DNA of 64,000 nucleotides from Paramecium octaurelia (GCA_905182995.1 CAJJDP010000086.1:112144-176143); one strand, 5' to 3'; positions 1 through 12,831 are shown, counted from the first letter of the stretch. The notes: a model not told the origin generated them from the letters alone. Made by a program: numbers and translations.

Positions 1-880
1 GAATAATAATTAAAAGGAGAATTCAGGCCATTCAGCTTTTTTCTGAGGTGCTTTCACTTCTTCAATTTCAATCTCATGTCCAAATCCTTCTCTTATTTTT
101 AAGATGCTTTATTTCTCCTTTATTTCTTCTTCAATACTTTTTAGTTTTTCTTCTTTTTATTTTTTCATCTCTTCATTGGTTTTAGGAGTGTTTAACTATA
201 TCCATCTTTCCTAAAACTTCTCCTTGTCCTCAAAATCTGTTTCTTTCAAAGTACCTTTAAATAAAAATAAAGCAGCAACAGTTGCTTAATCCTAACTTGC
301 ACTAAATCCAACTACTAATTCATTTCTATTATTTAAAGCTCCAATACAAGGCTTCCCTTAATAATACACAGCCCCTCCGTCAATTAGAATTTCTACATAT
401 TCTGTATGTGCTGTGAATGGTCCTACTAATTGTGAAATATCGATATTTTATAGAATCATCTTCTTGCCCAATAATACATTAAAAACTCTGGAATTGTTTT
501 CTTCGTAATGTAACTAAATATCTTGAATCAAATACCTCTGCAAATTTCAATACAAGAACATATGTTTCGTTTTCAGGAATTTCATTGCCTATAGGAATAG
601 TATAAGCAAAGCTTTAACCCTACCTTTGAGTAATATATAGGGATTGATCATCTGTAAATCTTATCTTTCTATTCTCAACTCTATCATAATAGTCTACGAA
701 TTCTGATGTACCAATATGATGATGATCCTAGAAAATTAAACAATAAAATACACTCTTGTATTTAATACCAGCAGAGGTACGAGTCTCCAAATAACTTCCA
801 CAATCAATTGCATGTATAACTTTGCGAGGGGCTATTAGCTTATTAATGGTAATCTGTATTAGAAAAAACAATATAATCAT
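1..880 (-). CDS. Malectin-domain ER protein (C-terminus runs off the window)
   Basis: Probable ER lectin-like protein. The frame starts at 880 with a signal peptide (MIILFFLIQITINKLIA) followed by the malectin opening AIDCGSY and later FAE, SRVFNVLLG and the acidic, lysine-rich tail typical of malectin-type proteins. Malectin binds glucosylated N-glycans in the ER lumen; here that role is inferred from the fold signature only. Two introns, 728..751 (24 nt) and 514..535 (22 nt), are needed to keep the domain in frame. The C-terminal part is charged (EEE, KEK) and continues beyond base 1, so a membrane anchor or retention signal cannot be seen. Its ATG overlaps the TGA of the upstream gene (ATGA). 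Confidence 0.75.
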
Positions 881-2466
881 ATAAATTTTTATAATTAATT
901 TATTTATCCAATTTTAAGCATTTCTTTATTGGGTGCTCTTAAGGCTTCTTTTGCAAAGTCTTTGAAAATCACTTCAACAAAATTAGACTTATAAATTGCA
1001 TTGAATTTCTTAATTAATTACTCTGCAGTCTTCTTACTCAATTCACTAAAGTAATCTTTTACTGTCATCATCAATTAGATAACCAGGAAATCATCATTAT
1101 TATATAGAGCCAATTTAAATGCTGCATCTATTTAAGAATCATCAACTAAATCCAATACTTTGTCATAATAATCTTCTGTAAAATCTTGAGTTTCTTCTAT
1201 TTGTTCATCAGCAAACAATTAGGTATCTTATAATTAAGGATTGATATTTTCAGTTATTTCTTCATTTTGATCTTAATCAGATTATATTTCTTCTATTTAT
1301 TCTTGGTTTTATTACTCTTATTATTTTTATTCTTATTATATAAATTGATCAATTAAGGAATCTTGTATTTTTTATTCTGTTACTTTTTCTTAAATTTTCT
1401 CCAATTATTACTTCACTTAACTTATTTGCATTTTCTTATATTTCTCTGCATTCAAAACCAAATGTCCATCTCCTCTTTTCTTTTTAATGAACGGTTTCAC
1501 ATCAGGAAAATAACTAGATGTTGTTACTTAAGGCGGATTTCTAGCGATATATAGATTTTAGTATGACTATAATGCTAATTTAGCAGCTTATTGCACCGAT
1601 ACTACTCTATCGAAAGTTGCTTCTCTCAAGATAGTTACACATTATAGCTAAAATATGATCTGAAATTATTACTAATAAATTGTCATCATAGATTTGATAC
1701 TCAGCTAATGCTAGCATAAATTTGCATAATGTTTATTTCACTTAATATGTATGTCTCTATTCTTAAAGAGCGGCTAAACTTCTTTAAAGTATTTATACTA
1801 AATTTGAATCCTAACTCGTAGTTATCTTAATCATTATTTCAACCATTGATTAATGGACTATTAGTTAATTTTTGATATATGCTGATTATATTTATTTCTT
1901 TGTATTAGGTGTAACTTCAAATTACAATAAATAATGCAATGAAATAGTAGAGCCGATCTAATTAATCAAATTATAAATATTACTTAAACGGGCTGTGAAG
2001 ATAGTTTTAATGCTAAATTACAGAGTGTGTCACTCAAAGAACCAATAGTTGTAGAATTAGCTAATAATCTGTAACATTCTCCGCACAATTAATAAATCAC
2101 TTCTGTTCCTTCATTAAATGCCTTATTGATAATGACAGCAGCTCTAAGGGACGAATTCAAATCATATTTCTAAACTTGCACTGATATTTTTAATGCCCTT
2201 AAATTAACTTCATTCACTCTTTATGTCTCTAATACCTGCAATACAATTTTTTAGTGTTGATCACTTTTATTTGCAACAAGTAATCTATTGTATTCTATCA
2301 AGCATTATTATTTTTTTGGTGGATTTAATGCTTCTGCCAACAGAAATTAAATTCTTTCTTTGAATTCATTTAAATTATTCATTTATCTTAATTCTAAACA
2401 ACTCTGAAATTAATCATAAACAAGAAATCCTTTTTAATACAATACAATATATTTCATCATCATCAT
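877..2466 (-). CDS. Alpha-solenoid protein with Q/E-rich linker, unknown function
   Basis: About 512 residues after removing two introns (1958..1983, 26 nt; 1648..1672, 25 nt). The N-terminal 300 residues are regular amphipathic helices of ARM/HEAT character (for example LLQCVTILREATFDRVV). A linker of about 60 residues rich in Q, E and D follows, then a helical C-terminus (DDSQIDAAFKLALYNND). I do not recognise a specific family; ciliary TOG/ARM-like proteins are a possibility, not a claim. The start is the first of four in-frame ATGs at 2466. The stop overlaps the malectin gene's ATG by sharing ATGA, which is unusually tight. Confidence 0.65.
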
Positions 2467-2567
2467 CAACTCCCATTAAACTCATTAAATATTACAGAAA
2501 ATTTAGATTATATATAAAAACCAATTGAAAAATTTGATTAAATATTTTTTTAAGTATTTAATTGGAT

Positions 2568-3062
2568 ATGTCAACACCAAGTGTGAAACCAAAACTTGTA
2601 TAGACTTTTGGAAGAAAGAAGAATGCAGTTGCCAGCGCTAGCGTTAGAGAAGGAAAAGGTATATTTAAACAATAAATGACAAGGAATTGTCAAAGTTAAT
2701 GGTGCTCCTATTGAATTAGTCAACCCTGCCCCCTTGAGATAAAAAGCTCTTGAGCCACTCTTGTTGTTAGGCTAAGTCAGAACAGGCAGACTCGATATTA
2801 GAGTCACTGTTAGAGGTGGTGGTACAACTGCTTAGATCTATGCCATTAGATAGGTAGCATATTTTAATTAATGACAAAGGCAATCAGCAAGGGTATTGTA
2901 GCATACTATCAAAAATACATTGATGAAACATAAAAGAGAGAAATCAAGGATCTTCTTTTACAATATGACAGAACTCTTTTGGTTGCTGATCCAAGAAGAT
3001 GTGAACCACGTAAATTCGGTGGTAAGGGTGCTCGTGCCAGAAGATAAAAGAGTTATAGATGA
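2568..3062 (+). CDS. RPS16: Small-subunit ribosomal protein uS9 (RPS16)
   Basis: 147-residue cytosolic ribosomal protein uS9 of the 40S head. The sequence opens [19 protein letters not shown], contains [16 protein letters not shown] and ends with the conserved basic tail [19 protein letters not shown], whose last residues reach the decoding site in the family. Two introns, 2659..2683 (25 nt) and 2854..2879 (26 nt). In-frame TAG/TAA codons stand at glutamine positions and the gene ends at TGA, which makes it a good proof of the genetic code. It is full length compared with about 146 residues in other eukaryotes. Confidence 0.97.
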
Positions 3063-3117
3063 CTTAAAATAAAATCAATTTATATAAATGTACATTAAGG
3101 AAGCATTTCTAATTAAA

Positions 3118-3243
3118 TGATCTAAACCTCTCACTTCAATCTAGATAACATTCAAATTTAACAAATATTAAATCAAATTTCTTAAAAATTTATGAAATAA
3201 TTAAATTACTTTCTGATTAACTTCAAGACCATTCTAGACAAAT
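3118..3243 (+). CDS. Possible small helical protein, frame uncertain
   Basis: A 41-codon frame starting ATG ATC TAA (MIQTSHFNLDNIQIQQ) and ending at TGA 3241..3243. Close to its end the neighbouring frame continues as a helix (IYEIIKLLSDQLQDHSRQM), as if the A5 run near 3190 had lost one base. Either this is a broken small coiled-coil gene, or a sequencing indel, or chance in AT-rich DNA. The opposite strand is also open here. Confidence 0.25.
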
Positions 3244-3246
3244 GAA

Positions 3247-3575
3247 TCAAGATTACTAATTTTATCCATCTTCATCAATGATTTATATATGGATAATAAA
3301 ATTAAATAATATTATAAAATATAATTCTTTTAATACTGAATTTGGCATTATTTTACTATTTATTGTTCTTCTAGCAATTAATGCACATTGTGGATTTGCT
3401 ATGTAATCAAAAACACTTTTCCATAAGTATTTTATTTGGATATTCTATTTATTTAATTTAATAGAAACAATATTGCCATAATGAATATTCTTGTAAACAA
3501 TATAAAATTTCTTAAATACGAATCTCCTATTAATTAAATGTTAGATAGCTAAGTTCTAAATTGTGTTCCTAACAT
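3247..3575 (-). CDS. Possible small protein, N-terminus unresolved
   Basis: A frame open on the minus strand that ends at TGA 3247..3249 and contains a protein-like stretch (SVFDYIANPQCALIARRTI, then SKIMPNSVLKEL) followed by a hydrophobic segment and an acidic end (IIDEDGQNQQS). The nearest ATG (3573..3575) lies in another frame and I could not find an intron that joins them. No family recognised. If real it would be tail-to-tail with the small plus-strand frame just before it. Confidence 0.3.
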
Positions 3576-3638
3576 AGTTATATTTTTTTATTCAGTTTTT
3601 TGTAAATAAATATTTATATATAGATTTAGACAAACTTT

Positions 3639-4517
3639 ATGAATAAATTGGCAATTTACAGCAGTTTTATCGCTTTTGCAGGGTTAGGTCTTTATTTAGT
3701 GAATAAAAATAATAAAAAGTAAATGTACAATAATTTTAAGAAAAGAAAAAATAATCGAAAAAGCACTATTATTAAAAATACTTAAAGATCTTTAAAAACA
3801 ATATTACCCTATATGGGAGAAAATGATAGAAACTGGAAAATAGCTATATCATTTTAAGAATTACAATAGTAATGACAATTAAAAGGAAAACATAAGAGAT
3901 TTGATTGAATCTAAATTTTAAAAAGTAATTGAAAAAGTTGAATAAAGTGTGTATGTTAAGCATTAAGTATCTCAAGATGAAGTTGATTACAACTGCAAAA
4001 TTATTTACAAAGATGATGAACAAATTAGTGCATTGCTAAGTTACATTAATTTAGGATTCGAATAGGCTCTAAAATTAGAATTAAACTTATCTGTTAATAT
4101 AGAATTACCTGAATTTATTAATGAAGAACTAATACTGAAAACTCAATGTTAAATTTTGATTAGTAGTGCTTAGAAGTTTAACAATATAATAAAATAATAT
4201 GCTTAATAAAATGGTGGTGTGAAAGTGACAAAACATTCAGATGCATTTCAATAAGTATTGGCAGATTTGAAATAGCAAAGTAAAAAGTACTTAAAATAAA
4301 TATAATTAGATAAGAAATATTGGATTAAAATGGATTTGATGCTTCAGATGAACCAAGTTCTAAATTATTTTATGATGCTATAAAAGTCTATTCAGAAAAT
4401 AGATCTTTCAAGTAGAAATTGGTGAAGTTAAATGAGATTTATGATGTAATAATGAGTGAAATCCTTGAGAATGGATAGATTTTAGAAAATGAAATAGAGA
4501 ATAGATTAAAATGTTGA
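3639..4517 (+). CDS. Protein with N-terminal membrane anchor, unknown function
   Basis: About 275 residues. The N-terminus is a single hydrophobic segment (IYSSFIAFAGLGLYLV) followed by a strongly basic stretch (KKRKNNRKS), an N-in signal-anchor layout with a helical cytosolic body. Introns 3869..3896 (28 nt) and 4287..4309 (23 nt) keep the frame; without the first the frame stops at residue 75. The general plan (short anchor, basic patch, helical domain) resembles peroxin-3, but I see no motif that proves it. It ends only 25 bp from the stop of the convergent U5-40K gene. Confidence 0.6.
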
Positions 4518-4541
4518 ATAATATTATTGCTTAATAATTTA

Positions 4542-5747
4542 TCACAAAGTTACTTCTGGAATTTCACCAATTATTACTGTTTTATCATTACTAGCTGAGG
4601 CTATTAATTTATCCTTTGGACTAAATGCTGTTTCATTGACCTAATTAAATTATATGAATCAATACAGTGCCTTGATGGCCTCCTAATTTATGAATAACCT
4701 TCTTTGAGTTAAAATCCCAAATATAAACATTCTTATCAGCAGATCCTGCAGACACATAAGAATCATCATGACTCCATGCACATCTAAGTAAGTTCTTTTC
4801 GGCAGTATTTGCAGTTGCTCCTGTGAATACCCTAACTTATCTATTTTTTCCTTAAACATAAGGTCTTAATTTAATATTAATATTGTACCTAATGTCAAAG
4901 GTACGAACAGTCATATCCATTGAATTACTCAATAAGTAGGAACCATCATTACTAATTGCTAAACCAGTGACAGTATCTGTGTGATTATCTAAAGTGTATT
5001 CAATTTCTTATTTTCTAACATCATAACATCTAATGATATTGTCCAAACAGGCAGTGTAGAGTCTCTCTCCATTTTCAGTGAAACAAACACTTGTGATAGG
5101 ATACTGAAGTGATTTAAAAAAAGAGAGTTACCTTGCCTTGAATTTCAAAAGCTAATTTTCTTGTTCTTAAATCCCATACTTTTGTATAACCTTCATCTCC
5201 TCCAGTTGCCAAAAGGTCTTGTCCTCTTTTTGAAGGATAACAACAATTAACATAACTTTAATGTCCCTTCAATTTTTTTAAGGGTAAATATGTTTCCATA
5301 TCCCAAATTTGTACAGTCTTGTCAGCTGATGCTGTGAATAATCTCACTCCATCATATTACCATGCAACATCAAGAATAGCATTTTTATGACTTCCCAAAA
5401 TTCCCAGATTAGTACAATTGTTATAGATGTCCCAAATTAATATTTTCTTATCAAATCCAGCTGTTATTAGATAGTCTCCATTTGGAGAGTACTTTACACA
5501 ATACACTTCACTCTGATGTCCTTTAATATTCATCCTATTTACCAGTTAGCTGCATATGTGCTGATTATAATGTATATTTTTTGGAGGGTTCTACTTCCAT
5601 TTAATAGTCGGATGATAAGACTAGATCTTATTTATGTTATTTCTATAATAAATGGGGTGTGTGCATCTACAAAACTTGACTGGAAGTGTAGTCTTTGAAC
5701 TCTGTGAATTTGGGAACACTTGGGATTATCTTATTTCCGTAAGACAT
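4542..5747 (-). CDS. SNRNP40: U5 snRNP 40 kDa WD40 protein
   Basis: Seven-bladed WD40 protein of the U5 snRNP, part of the spliceosome core. About 376 residues with introns 5521..5542 (22 nt), 5104..5131 (28 nt) and 4641..4665 (25 nt). The blades follow the human SNRNP40 order closely: MQLTGHQSEVYCVKYSPNGD, then LGSHKNAILDVAW, FTASADKTVQIWD, KLKGHQSYVNCCYP, and near the end AEKNLLRCAWSHDDSYVSAG and LIASASNDKTVI. The first about 65 residues before blade 1 are poorly conserved. Another WD40 protein is possible, but the CCYP and EKNLLRC positions match this subfamily. Confidence 0.88.
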
Positions 5748-5819
5748 AATTTAATTATTCTATTTTTTTAATAATTATTGTTGTTTATGCAATATATTCA
5801 TATTAATTCCCTATTGGGC

Positions 5820-7769
5820 TCAATTTAGTGCTTATAATAAATTCTATTTATAAATTCTTGGAATATTTTTTGATTATTAAATGAATAATTTAGCTTGATC
5901 CAATTATTTATTTTACACCAATTAAACCAAATTTAGAACATCTGTAATATATCCAACATATTGCATTTACTAATTAATAGAGAAGAATGTCTTGAGATGC
6001 TATAGTTTCTTAGCAAATTATGGTAATCCTTGCAAATCTTTCAAAGTTGTATACAACTATTCTTCATTCAAGATCATTCCTGCAGCTTACATATTCTTCC
6101 ATATATTATAGTTTTCATTCAATTCCATCATCTCATTGATATTATCAGGGTTACATTAATCTAGTTATTAATTTAATTCACCTTCAATTTGAGGTGGTTT
6201 CTAAAATTATATGTGATAATCGCGTTACATTTGTTATTGAATTAAATTCAAAAATTTAAGTAAGATAACTGTTAATTTCTGCATTTTCCCCTTGAGCTTA
6301 TTCAATTGATTCTCCATTATATTCCCATTTCATTAATTCTTTTATTCTATCAGGCAGACTTGGATTATTCAAATAATTTTATTGTTATTAATGAATATTG
6401 AAATTCATAAGATCTTAAATCGATTTAGCCAAATTATCGGCTGTCATTGAGACTTGTTAAAATTTAAATGGAATCCTACCATGAGGAAATTGATCATTAA
6501 TACTCTTGCTGATGTTGATACAAGTTTAAAGCATTTATGATAATCTTTCCTGTTAAATTACTTTATTTTCTGGCAACTCTTTCCACATTTTGTTAATCTC
6601 TGTATTGATATCTTTTAATTAATCTATAAGGATTGGAATTTGCTTTTGAAAAAGGAAAAGCTTATGAAAATAATCTTATTGTTCCACTAGTTAATTAAAT
6701 TCTAATTAGAGGCAACTCTTTTCTTATTATTCCTATTCATTTTTAATTTTAATATTAGTTAATTCATTACTGATCTTGTCCTTCAACTCAACATTTTATT
6801 AATAATAATTCCAATATTCCTTATCATCTTATAGAGTTGTAGGTAATAAAGAACATTATTAATTAAGATTGACTTTGTATTAATCTATTAAATACGGTAA
6901 ATCATAGTACAATTAAACTGATTAAGTTTATTGATTACTTGCAGTTTTACCTAGCTATTGCAATTTATTTAATAGATTTCTATGAATAAAATATTTAATT
7001 ACTAAGTCTAATTGAACTCTGACTGAGCAATTTCATAAATTTAATAGACATAGGCTCTAAACCGTGGAATGAATGGCGATAATACATATGATTTAACTAA
7101 ATTAAAATGAATAACTTCGTCAGATTAAGCATTTGATTAATTAATGTAATAGTTTTGAACTATTTCAATTGAAATATCATCAAATAAAATGCCAGGAATA
7201 ATGTCATTGACTAATTAATTGTATTTCTCTAAAATTTCTTTTTTGAGATTCCCAACTTCATTAAGTATCAATGGTGTCTCTGCTTCTGCACAAATTGCCA
7301 TTATCTCCTTAAGCTCTTTCCTAAAGCGATATATATCCTTTCGAATAGTTTTAATTGTATGCTGGATATTTGTTGTGCTTCTTCCTTTATCATCAGCTTG
7401 TAATTAAGCCTCTGTATTTTTGATATAACCAGCATATAGTTTTTTATTATCTAAATAATCAACTATTCGAATTGCCAGATCATAATTGTTTTTTAAGAAA
7501 ACACATTAATCTTCAAGATAATGTTTGAAATGCAAGAAATTAGCTTCATAATCCCCTGAAGTGTTATTTGCAGCATCGGTAATTGCATTTTCATTCCATT
7601 CTAAGGAACAAGCATCAATAAATGGTATCAGAATTGTTGAGTCTGCTCTTAGATGTACTTGATAATCTTAAGTGGAATTTTTATTGTTGCTTTCCACTTG
7701 CATGGATTTATAAATTCTGGAGTTTTGTTTTTCTTCTATAACTTATGTTTTATTTAATTTATTTAACAT
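5820..7769 (-). CDS. Coiled-coil protein of about 632 residues, unknown function
   Basis: Introns 6980..7002 (23 nt) and 6201..6228 (28 nt) give a continuous frame. An N-terminal region (HLRADSTILIPFIDACSLEW) precedes helical segments such as ILEKYNQLVNDIIPGILFDD; the middle is a long charged coiled coil rich in Q, E and K, and the C-terminus is hydrophobic-helical (LVQLVQNKQLDQAKLFIQQ). No enzyme motif seen and no family recognised. A structural or cytoskeletal role would be typical of such proteins but is inference. Confidence 0.65.
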
Positions 7770-7839
7770 TAAAATATATATTAGGTTTTCGTTCCAATAA
7801 AGAATATTTTATGGCAAAGTATTATTTTATCAATAATAA

Positions 7840-9006
7840 ATGTCGTTACTATCTAAATTTACAAATCTGTTTAAATCAAAAGACGATGCTTAATACTCAC
7901 TATAAAAACTCTTGAAACCTTCAACAACTAATGAACTTCAATTATCAATTAAGAGCTTCAATTAGCTCCTCAATAATTAACCAAATGCAATATTCGCTAT
8001 ATTAAGATAGAGAGAAGCACTTCTCACTATGGATCCAAAACCAGAACAATTATTAAATTTGTTGTTGGTTATCCATTCAAATATATCTAAAGATGAAATT
8101 TGTGACTAATTAAGATAGGTTCCAATTTATTGGTTAGATAGATTGATGACTGAAAATAGAGAAAGTTTCATTTAAATTGAAAGAATGATTACTGAACAGT
8201 CCACAAATAGTTATATCCCATAATAGTTATAGTAATCGTAAAGTTAATGTCAATAACATTAAAAAAAAGGAGAAAAAATAGAAGATAAAAGAAAAGCAAG
8301 AATTGAAATGAATCAAAAATTGTAAAATCCAATTCTAAATACTGAGGCTGTTAATAATGCGGATTCTCATAATTTGAAACCAAAAATGTTTTGTATTATA
8401 TATTATTCATTTCTCTAAAAGTTATCAATCAATTAATAGATATATTAAAGCAGCAGAAACTTAAAATATCCAGAAGATGAGTAAGATGTTATTTGGATTT
8501 ATAAGACTTAGAACGTAATGTAAATGGGATTAAAATTGTTATAATGTCCATAAAAATTATACAGACCTTATTAATTATCGATTTATTAGGATCTCTGTTA
8601 TTTCTAATCATTTTTAAAATAAGAGTTAGAAGTACTTATATCTAAGGAGAATAATTTACATATCTATGAAGCTTTTTGTGAATATTAAAGAGCAAAATAG
8701 ATTATGGAGTCATTTGAACCTAAATATAAATTCAAATTGAATATCAATAGTTCAGTTATAGATGATTATTAAAGAAATGCAATTAAAAAAAAAGTGAAAA
8801 CTCAATTTGAAGAAGATTAAAAAAGAAAGAAATAATTAATAAAGGAAAATTAAGAGAATATATATGATTAACTAAATTTCTAAGATTTTGATTGTAATTA
8901 TGATTTCGAGAGAGAAATAATAATGAGAAAATTCTTCGATAAAGGTTAATCAAATCAGATGAGCTTGGACGAAATTTCTTTATAGTTAAAAATCATAAAC
9001 TCATGA
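7840..9006 (+). CDS. Intronless 388-residue protein, unknown function
   Basis: Begins MSLLSKFTNLFKSKDDAQYS and reads 389 codons without an intron. Alpha-helical N-terminus (LLNLLLVIHSNISKDEI), a Q-rich low-complexity stretch around residues 125-145, then a mixed domain (DVIWIYKTQNVMQMG) and a charged coiled-coil end. No motif recognised. It ends 24 bp before the next plus-strand gene. Confidence 0.6.
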
Positions 9007-9030
9007 AATATAATAAATAATATTTATATA

Positions 9031-10431
9031 ATGATATTCGAAATAGGTGAAATATTTACAGTCTAAGAATCATTAAAGGATGAGAAAATAGCAAAAAATT
9101 TGGATTTGGATGTTGGTTCCTTGAATGATTTTCTTGATTTGAGATCCACTGATCCAAATCCTCATTTACCTAATAGAAGATTGGATCGTAAAGCATAAAA
9201 GAGATAAGATCAAATCCCTAAAAAGTTTGAACAAACTAAGGAAGAGAAGGAAACTGTCAAAGCATCAGAGATAATCTCAAATATTATAAAGGATGTATTT
9301 AAGATGGACATCAATGAGTTTGAGTAAATGAATTCACCTGAGAAATTGAACAAAGAATACAAATTTTAAGAAATTGACCCTGAAAAAAGGAAATATTTAA
9401 GAATGAAAATACCTCTCAATAAAAGATAAGAATAATTCGAATAGGAGTTATTAAATGTAAAATCTGACTTAAAATTAAAAATACAGGAGATTCGTATGCC
9501 CTAATTAAAAAATGCTGGAAATAATTCTTAAAAAGATGAAAATACTTTTAGTAGGCCTAATTCTTAAAAGATTAAATAGAATTCAAGCTCAAATAAATTA
9601 TTTTTTAATTCAAGTAACGAAGTAGATGCGATTGATTCTCATATTTGGTTATAAAGTAGATTAGATAGAATATTAAAATTGAATTAACATAATCCAGACA
9701 CTTAGAAAGCATGGAAGGAATATTGGAGCAACATAAATTGCTCTGATTTTAAAACTTTTTAAGAATATCAACAATAACATAAGAAACCTCATCTAGCTTC
9801 AGATTTAGTTACTATTAATTATGGTGGGGAGAGAGCTGCCAAATTTTAAAAGAATGATAATGAGATCTCTGTAAATATCAAGAATTAATCATCGCTTACA
9901 ATAAAGAATAAGTAGATAAATTGTGAACACATTCTTTATTTATCTATGGTTGAACCACCTTTGATAAATCTCTTAAGAGTAGAAATCATAAGAACCTAAC
10001 TGAATGAAACTGCTTTTAAATTATTAAATACCTTTCTGAGTGAATGCAAAAGATTAGAGTACTTAAATATCTCTAGCAATACATATCCTAGAAATTAAAC
10101 AATTAAAATATTATTACTGGATTTGTAGAATCTAAAAATATTGAAAATGTCAGACATGATGATTTCAACTAAGTATTTTTTGGATCTTTGTGAAGTGTTG
10201 GTTTAAACTAATATTTAGGAGATCGATCTTAGTAATAATCGATTAGATCATCATGCTTATGATGCATTAATTACATTAATAAAATACTTACCTTCTTTAA
10301 CATAAATGGATTTCTAATAAAATGATATTTTATCGAGTACAAATTTGCCACTTTAGAAGAAATAATAATCTTGGGAGTACTTAGAGAAAGTTAAAATGAG
10401 TTATTAAAGGAGAGTAAATATTGTATTATGA
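9031..10431 (+). CDS. Leucine-rich-repeat (RNI-like) protein
   Basis: 466 residues without an intron. The first about 280 residues are charged and low in structure (KLKIQEIRMPQLKNAGN). The C-terminal 170 residues contain leucine-rich repeats of the ribonuclease-inhibitor type: RLEYLNISSNTY, LKILKMSDMMI, IQEIDLSNNRLDHHAYDAL and LTQMDFQQNDI. LRRs of this kind are protein-binding; ciliates have many. The frame closes at TGA 10429..10431 with no usable AG for an intron within 50 bp, so I separate it from the coiled-coil gene 18 bp downstream. Confidence 0.65.
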
Positions 10432-10449
10432 TAATTAATATTAAATTTC

Positions 10450-12215
10450 ATGTTCTTCACATAAACTAAATTTCATAAACTGAGTTCTTAGAAAGAATTA
10501 TTGGCTAAGATATAAGAGTTCGAAATTAACACCAATTTTGATTCTCCAAGAACTTAGAAAGCGTTGTTAAAAATGAATAAGACTAAATATGACTTTAGAA
10601 GGAAGTATATGATAGTATTCACATTTAAGGAATAAATTTGAAAAACATAATGAGTTAGAATATAGAAATAAAAGGAATAATAAATCTTTGGATTAGTAAT
10701 CACTTGATTTCGAATATGAGACTTATTTAGAGTTATTATTAAGTAATTTCCATAATTGACAATTAGATGATTACATGGAACTGAAAGAGTAAAGAAAACA
10801 AATAAAGGAATGGTTCCAAAAAAAATAGTAAGAAGAAGATGAATTACGTGGATATGAACATATACCATTTAATAGTGTACATTCGACAAGTAGATTTCCA
10901 TGTTAAACCATAACAATTGATGATAAAATTGGCAAAATAAATTAGGAAAGATAGAGGCAATTAAGTTTAAACAATGCTGAAGTGAAAGAAGCTTTATTGT
11001 TTGAATTAGATAGACGACAGTGGGAATAAGAATCTCTGGAAAGAAGACAGAAAAATGCATAAGTGAGATCAGCTAAAATTATGGAAATTAAGATGAAAGC
11101 TTAGGAATAAAATAAGAAGGCTTAAAAGAAATGTGAAACATAGAAAAAAATAAAAGAAGTGTAAATAGAAGAAGATTTAGTCAAGGCAAAAGAATTTTAA
11201 GAGAAATTGAATCAAAAGTACTCTTATTAATTTATGTTAGAGATAATGAAATAGCAACTAAGAAATCTACGATAATCATGGAGAAGATTGAGAAAAATAA
11301 AAAATTAGAAGAGAAAATCTTGTTTAGAAAATCTTTGTTAAAACATGAATAATCAGAAACTTAACTTTAAAATATTAGGAAAGACACTCAAACTGAAGAA
11401 AATAGAGTAAAATCAGTTGAAAGATAAGCGAAAGATAGGTAAGATAAACAATGGAGATATGAATAATAATTAATGAGGATTCATGAAAAAAGTGCATTAT
11501 CTAAAGCCATTTGGGAATCTGAATTGTGTAATAATTTTGGATAAAAAATGATATCTATTGAAGAATAGAAAAAGAAAAACGAAGATCTTATAAAAAAAGA
11601 AGCAAATAAAATGTCAAAGGAACGGAAAGATAAATTAAAAAAACATTAATAAAATCTAGAATAAGTTTAGGAAGAAGAAAAGTACTTTTAACCAATATTT
11701 AGAATAGACAATGGTAAATGAAGTTATAAGAGAAATTGCAAAACAAAGATGAAATTTCAAAGAAACTAAGAATGAGTAAGCTAGAAGAAATAAAATAATT
11801 AAGGGAATAAAATGTTTAAAACTAAAGAGAATAATTATAGAAACTAGAATTGAGAAGGAGAAAATAAGTAATATTGATTAATTATCATAAGTTTAGTTAA
11901 TAAGATTTGTTGTTGGAACGATCCTTAAATGCTTAAAAGAAAATGGAATAATAAAAAAATGAGTAAGAAAAGGTCTTATTTTATTTGTTGACCTCAAAAT
12001 AAAAGATTGACTCAGAAATTAGTAATAGGCAATAAAAATTAAAACTGATACATTAATAGTCATCAGTTTAGCTATTAGAGTATGACTTTCTTCTATCATT
12101 ATTTAGATAATTGAAAGACCTTGTGCCAGAATCAGAATTAATTGAATTACAGAAGTAGTATAAAATTACTAAAAAGCCTTAAACTGCTAATCCATAAACT
12201 ATGAATAAATTGTGA
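10450..12215 (+). CDS. Large coiled-coil protein, unknown function
   Basis: About 555 residues, nearly all charged coiled coil (for example KIMEIKMKAQEQNKKAQKK). Four introns restore the frame: 10605..10629, 10743..10766, 11218..11240 and 11682..11707 (25, 24, 23, 26 nt). A further 24-nt segment near 11870 (GTAATATT..ATAAG) may be a three-n intron. No domain recognised; the composition fits an axonemal or basal-body filament protein, which is inference. Convergent with RLP24, whose stop is 31 bp away. Confidence 0.65.
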
Positions 12216-12245
12216 AATTATTTATTTAAAACACATAATTAAGTT

Positions 12246-12812
12246 TCAAGCTTCCTCCTCGACCATATCTTTCTTTTACTGTTTCTTTTGCTTTTATGCC
12301 CTGAGCTAGGCTTTTTCTATGGCTTTTTATTTGATTACTTCTTTAACAGACTTATCTGATACTAAATTAATGTTCTTTGCCAATTCTGTTTCCACATTAT
12401 CAAGATTCTATTTCCTTTATGCTCTTAATCTGCAAGAATTACAATAAAATATACCTATTTTTCCAAAAATTGTTTTCTCTTTTTAATCTGATTTTATCTA
12501 TTTTTTTCATGGCTTAAACAGTGTTAATATATAAATCCCTGTTATATTTTAAGGGTTCATTTCTCTTTTGCTCAAACTCAAAGATACTATCGTTAGTCAT
12601 CTCTTTTCCAGCTGCTTTTCTAAATGCTTTAGTCCATCTTGTTTTTCTAGGGTTGTGTTAAGCTTTAAAGTGTCTATGGCATTTAGATCTGCAAAATCTA
12701 AACATCTATATATTATTCAAGTGACTTATACTTTGCTATCGTTTCTAACAAAGACTATTCCATGGCCTGGGTAGATGGGACCAGAACAAAAATAACATTT
12801 TTCAATTCTCAT
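12246..12812 (-). CDS. RLP24: Ribosome biogenesis protein RLP24 (eL24-like)
   Basis: 171-residue shuttling placeholder for eL24 on pre-60S particles. Opens [18 protein letters not shown] and continues [14 protein letters not shown], so all four zinc cysteines (C-x2-C and C-x3-C) are present, followed by [19 protein letters not shown] and [13 protein letters not shown], all diagnostic for RLP24 rather than eL24. Introns 12706..12731 (26 nt) and 12430..12454 (25 nt). The lysine/glutamine-rich C-terminus ends VEEEA. Complete in this copy; a truncated second copy follows the N at 13938. Confidence 0.95.
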
Positions 12813-12831
12813 ATATATTATATTTTAATTT

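Noticed and set aside
9031-12215. LRR gene and following coiled-coil gene as one protein
   Set aside because: The frame closes at TGA 10429 and there is no AG acceptor for a normal-sized intron within about 50 bp; a new ATG follows at 10450.
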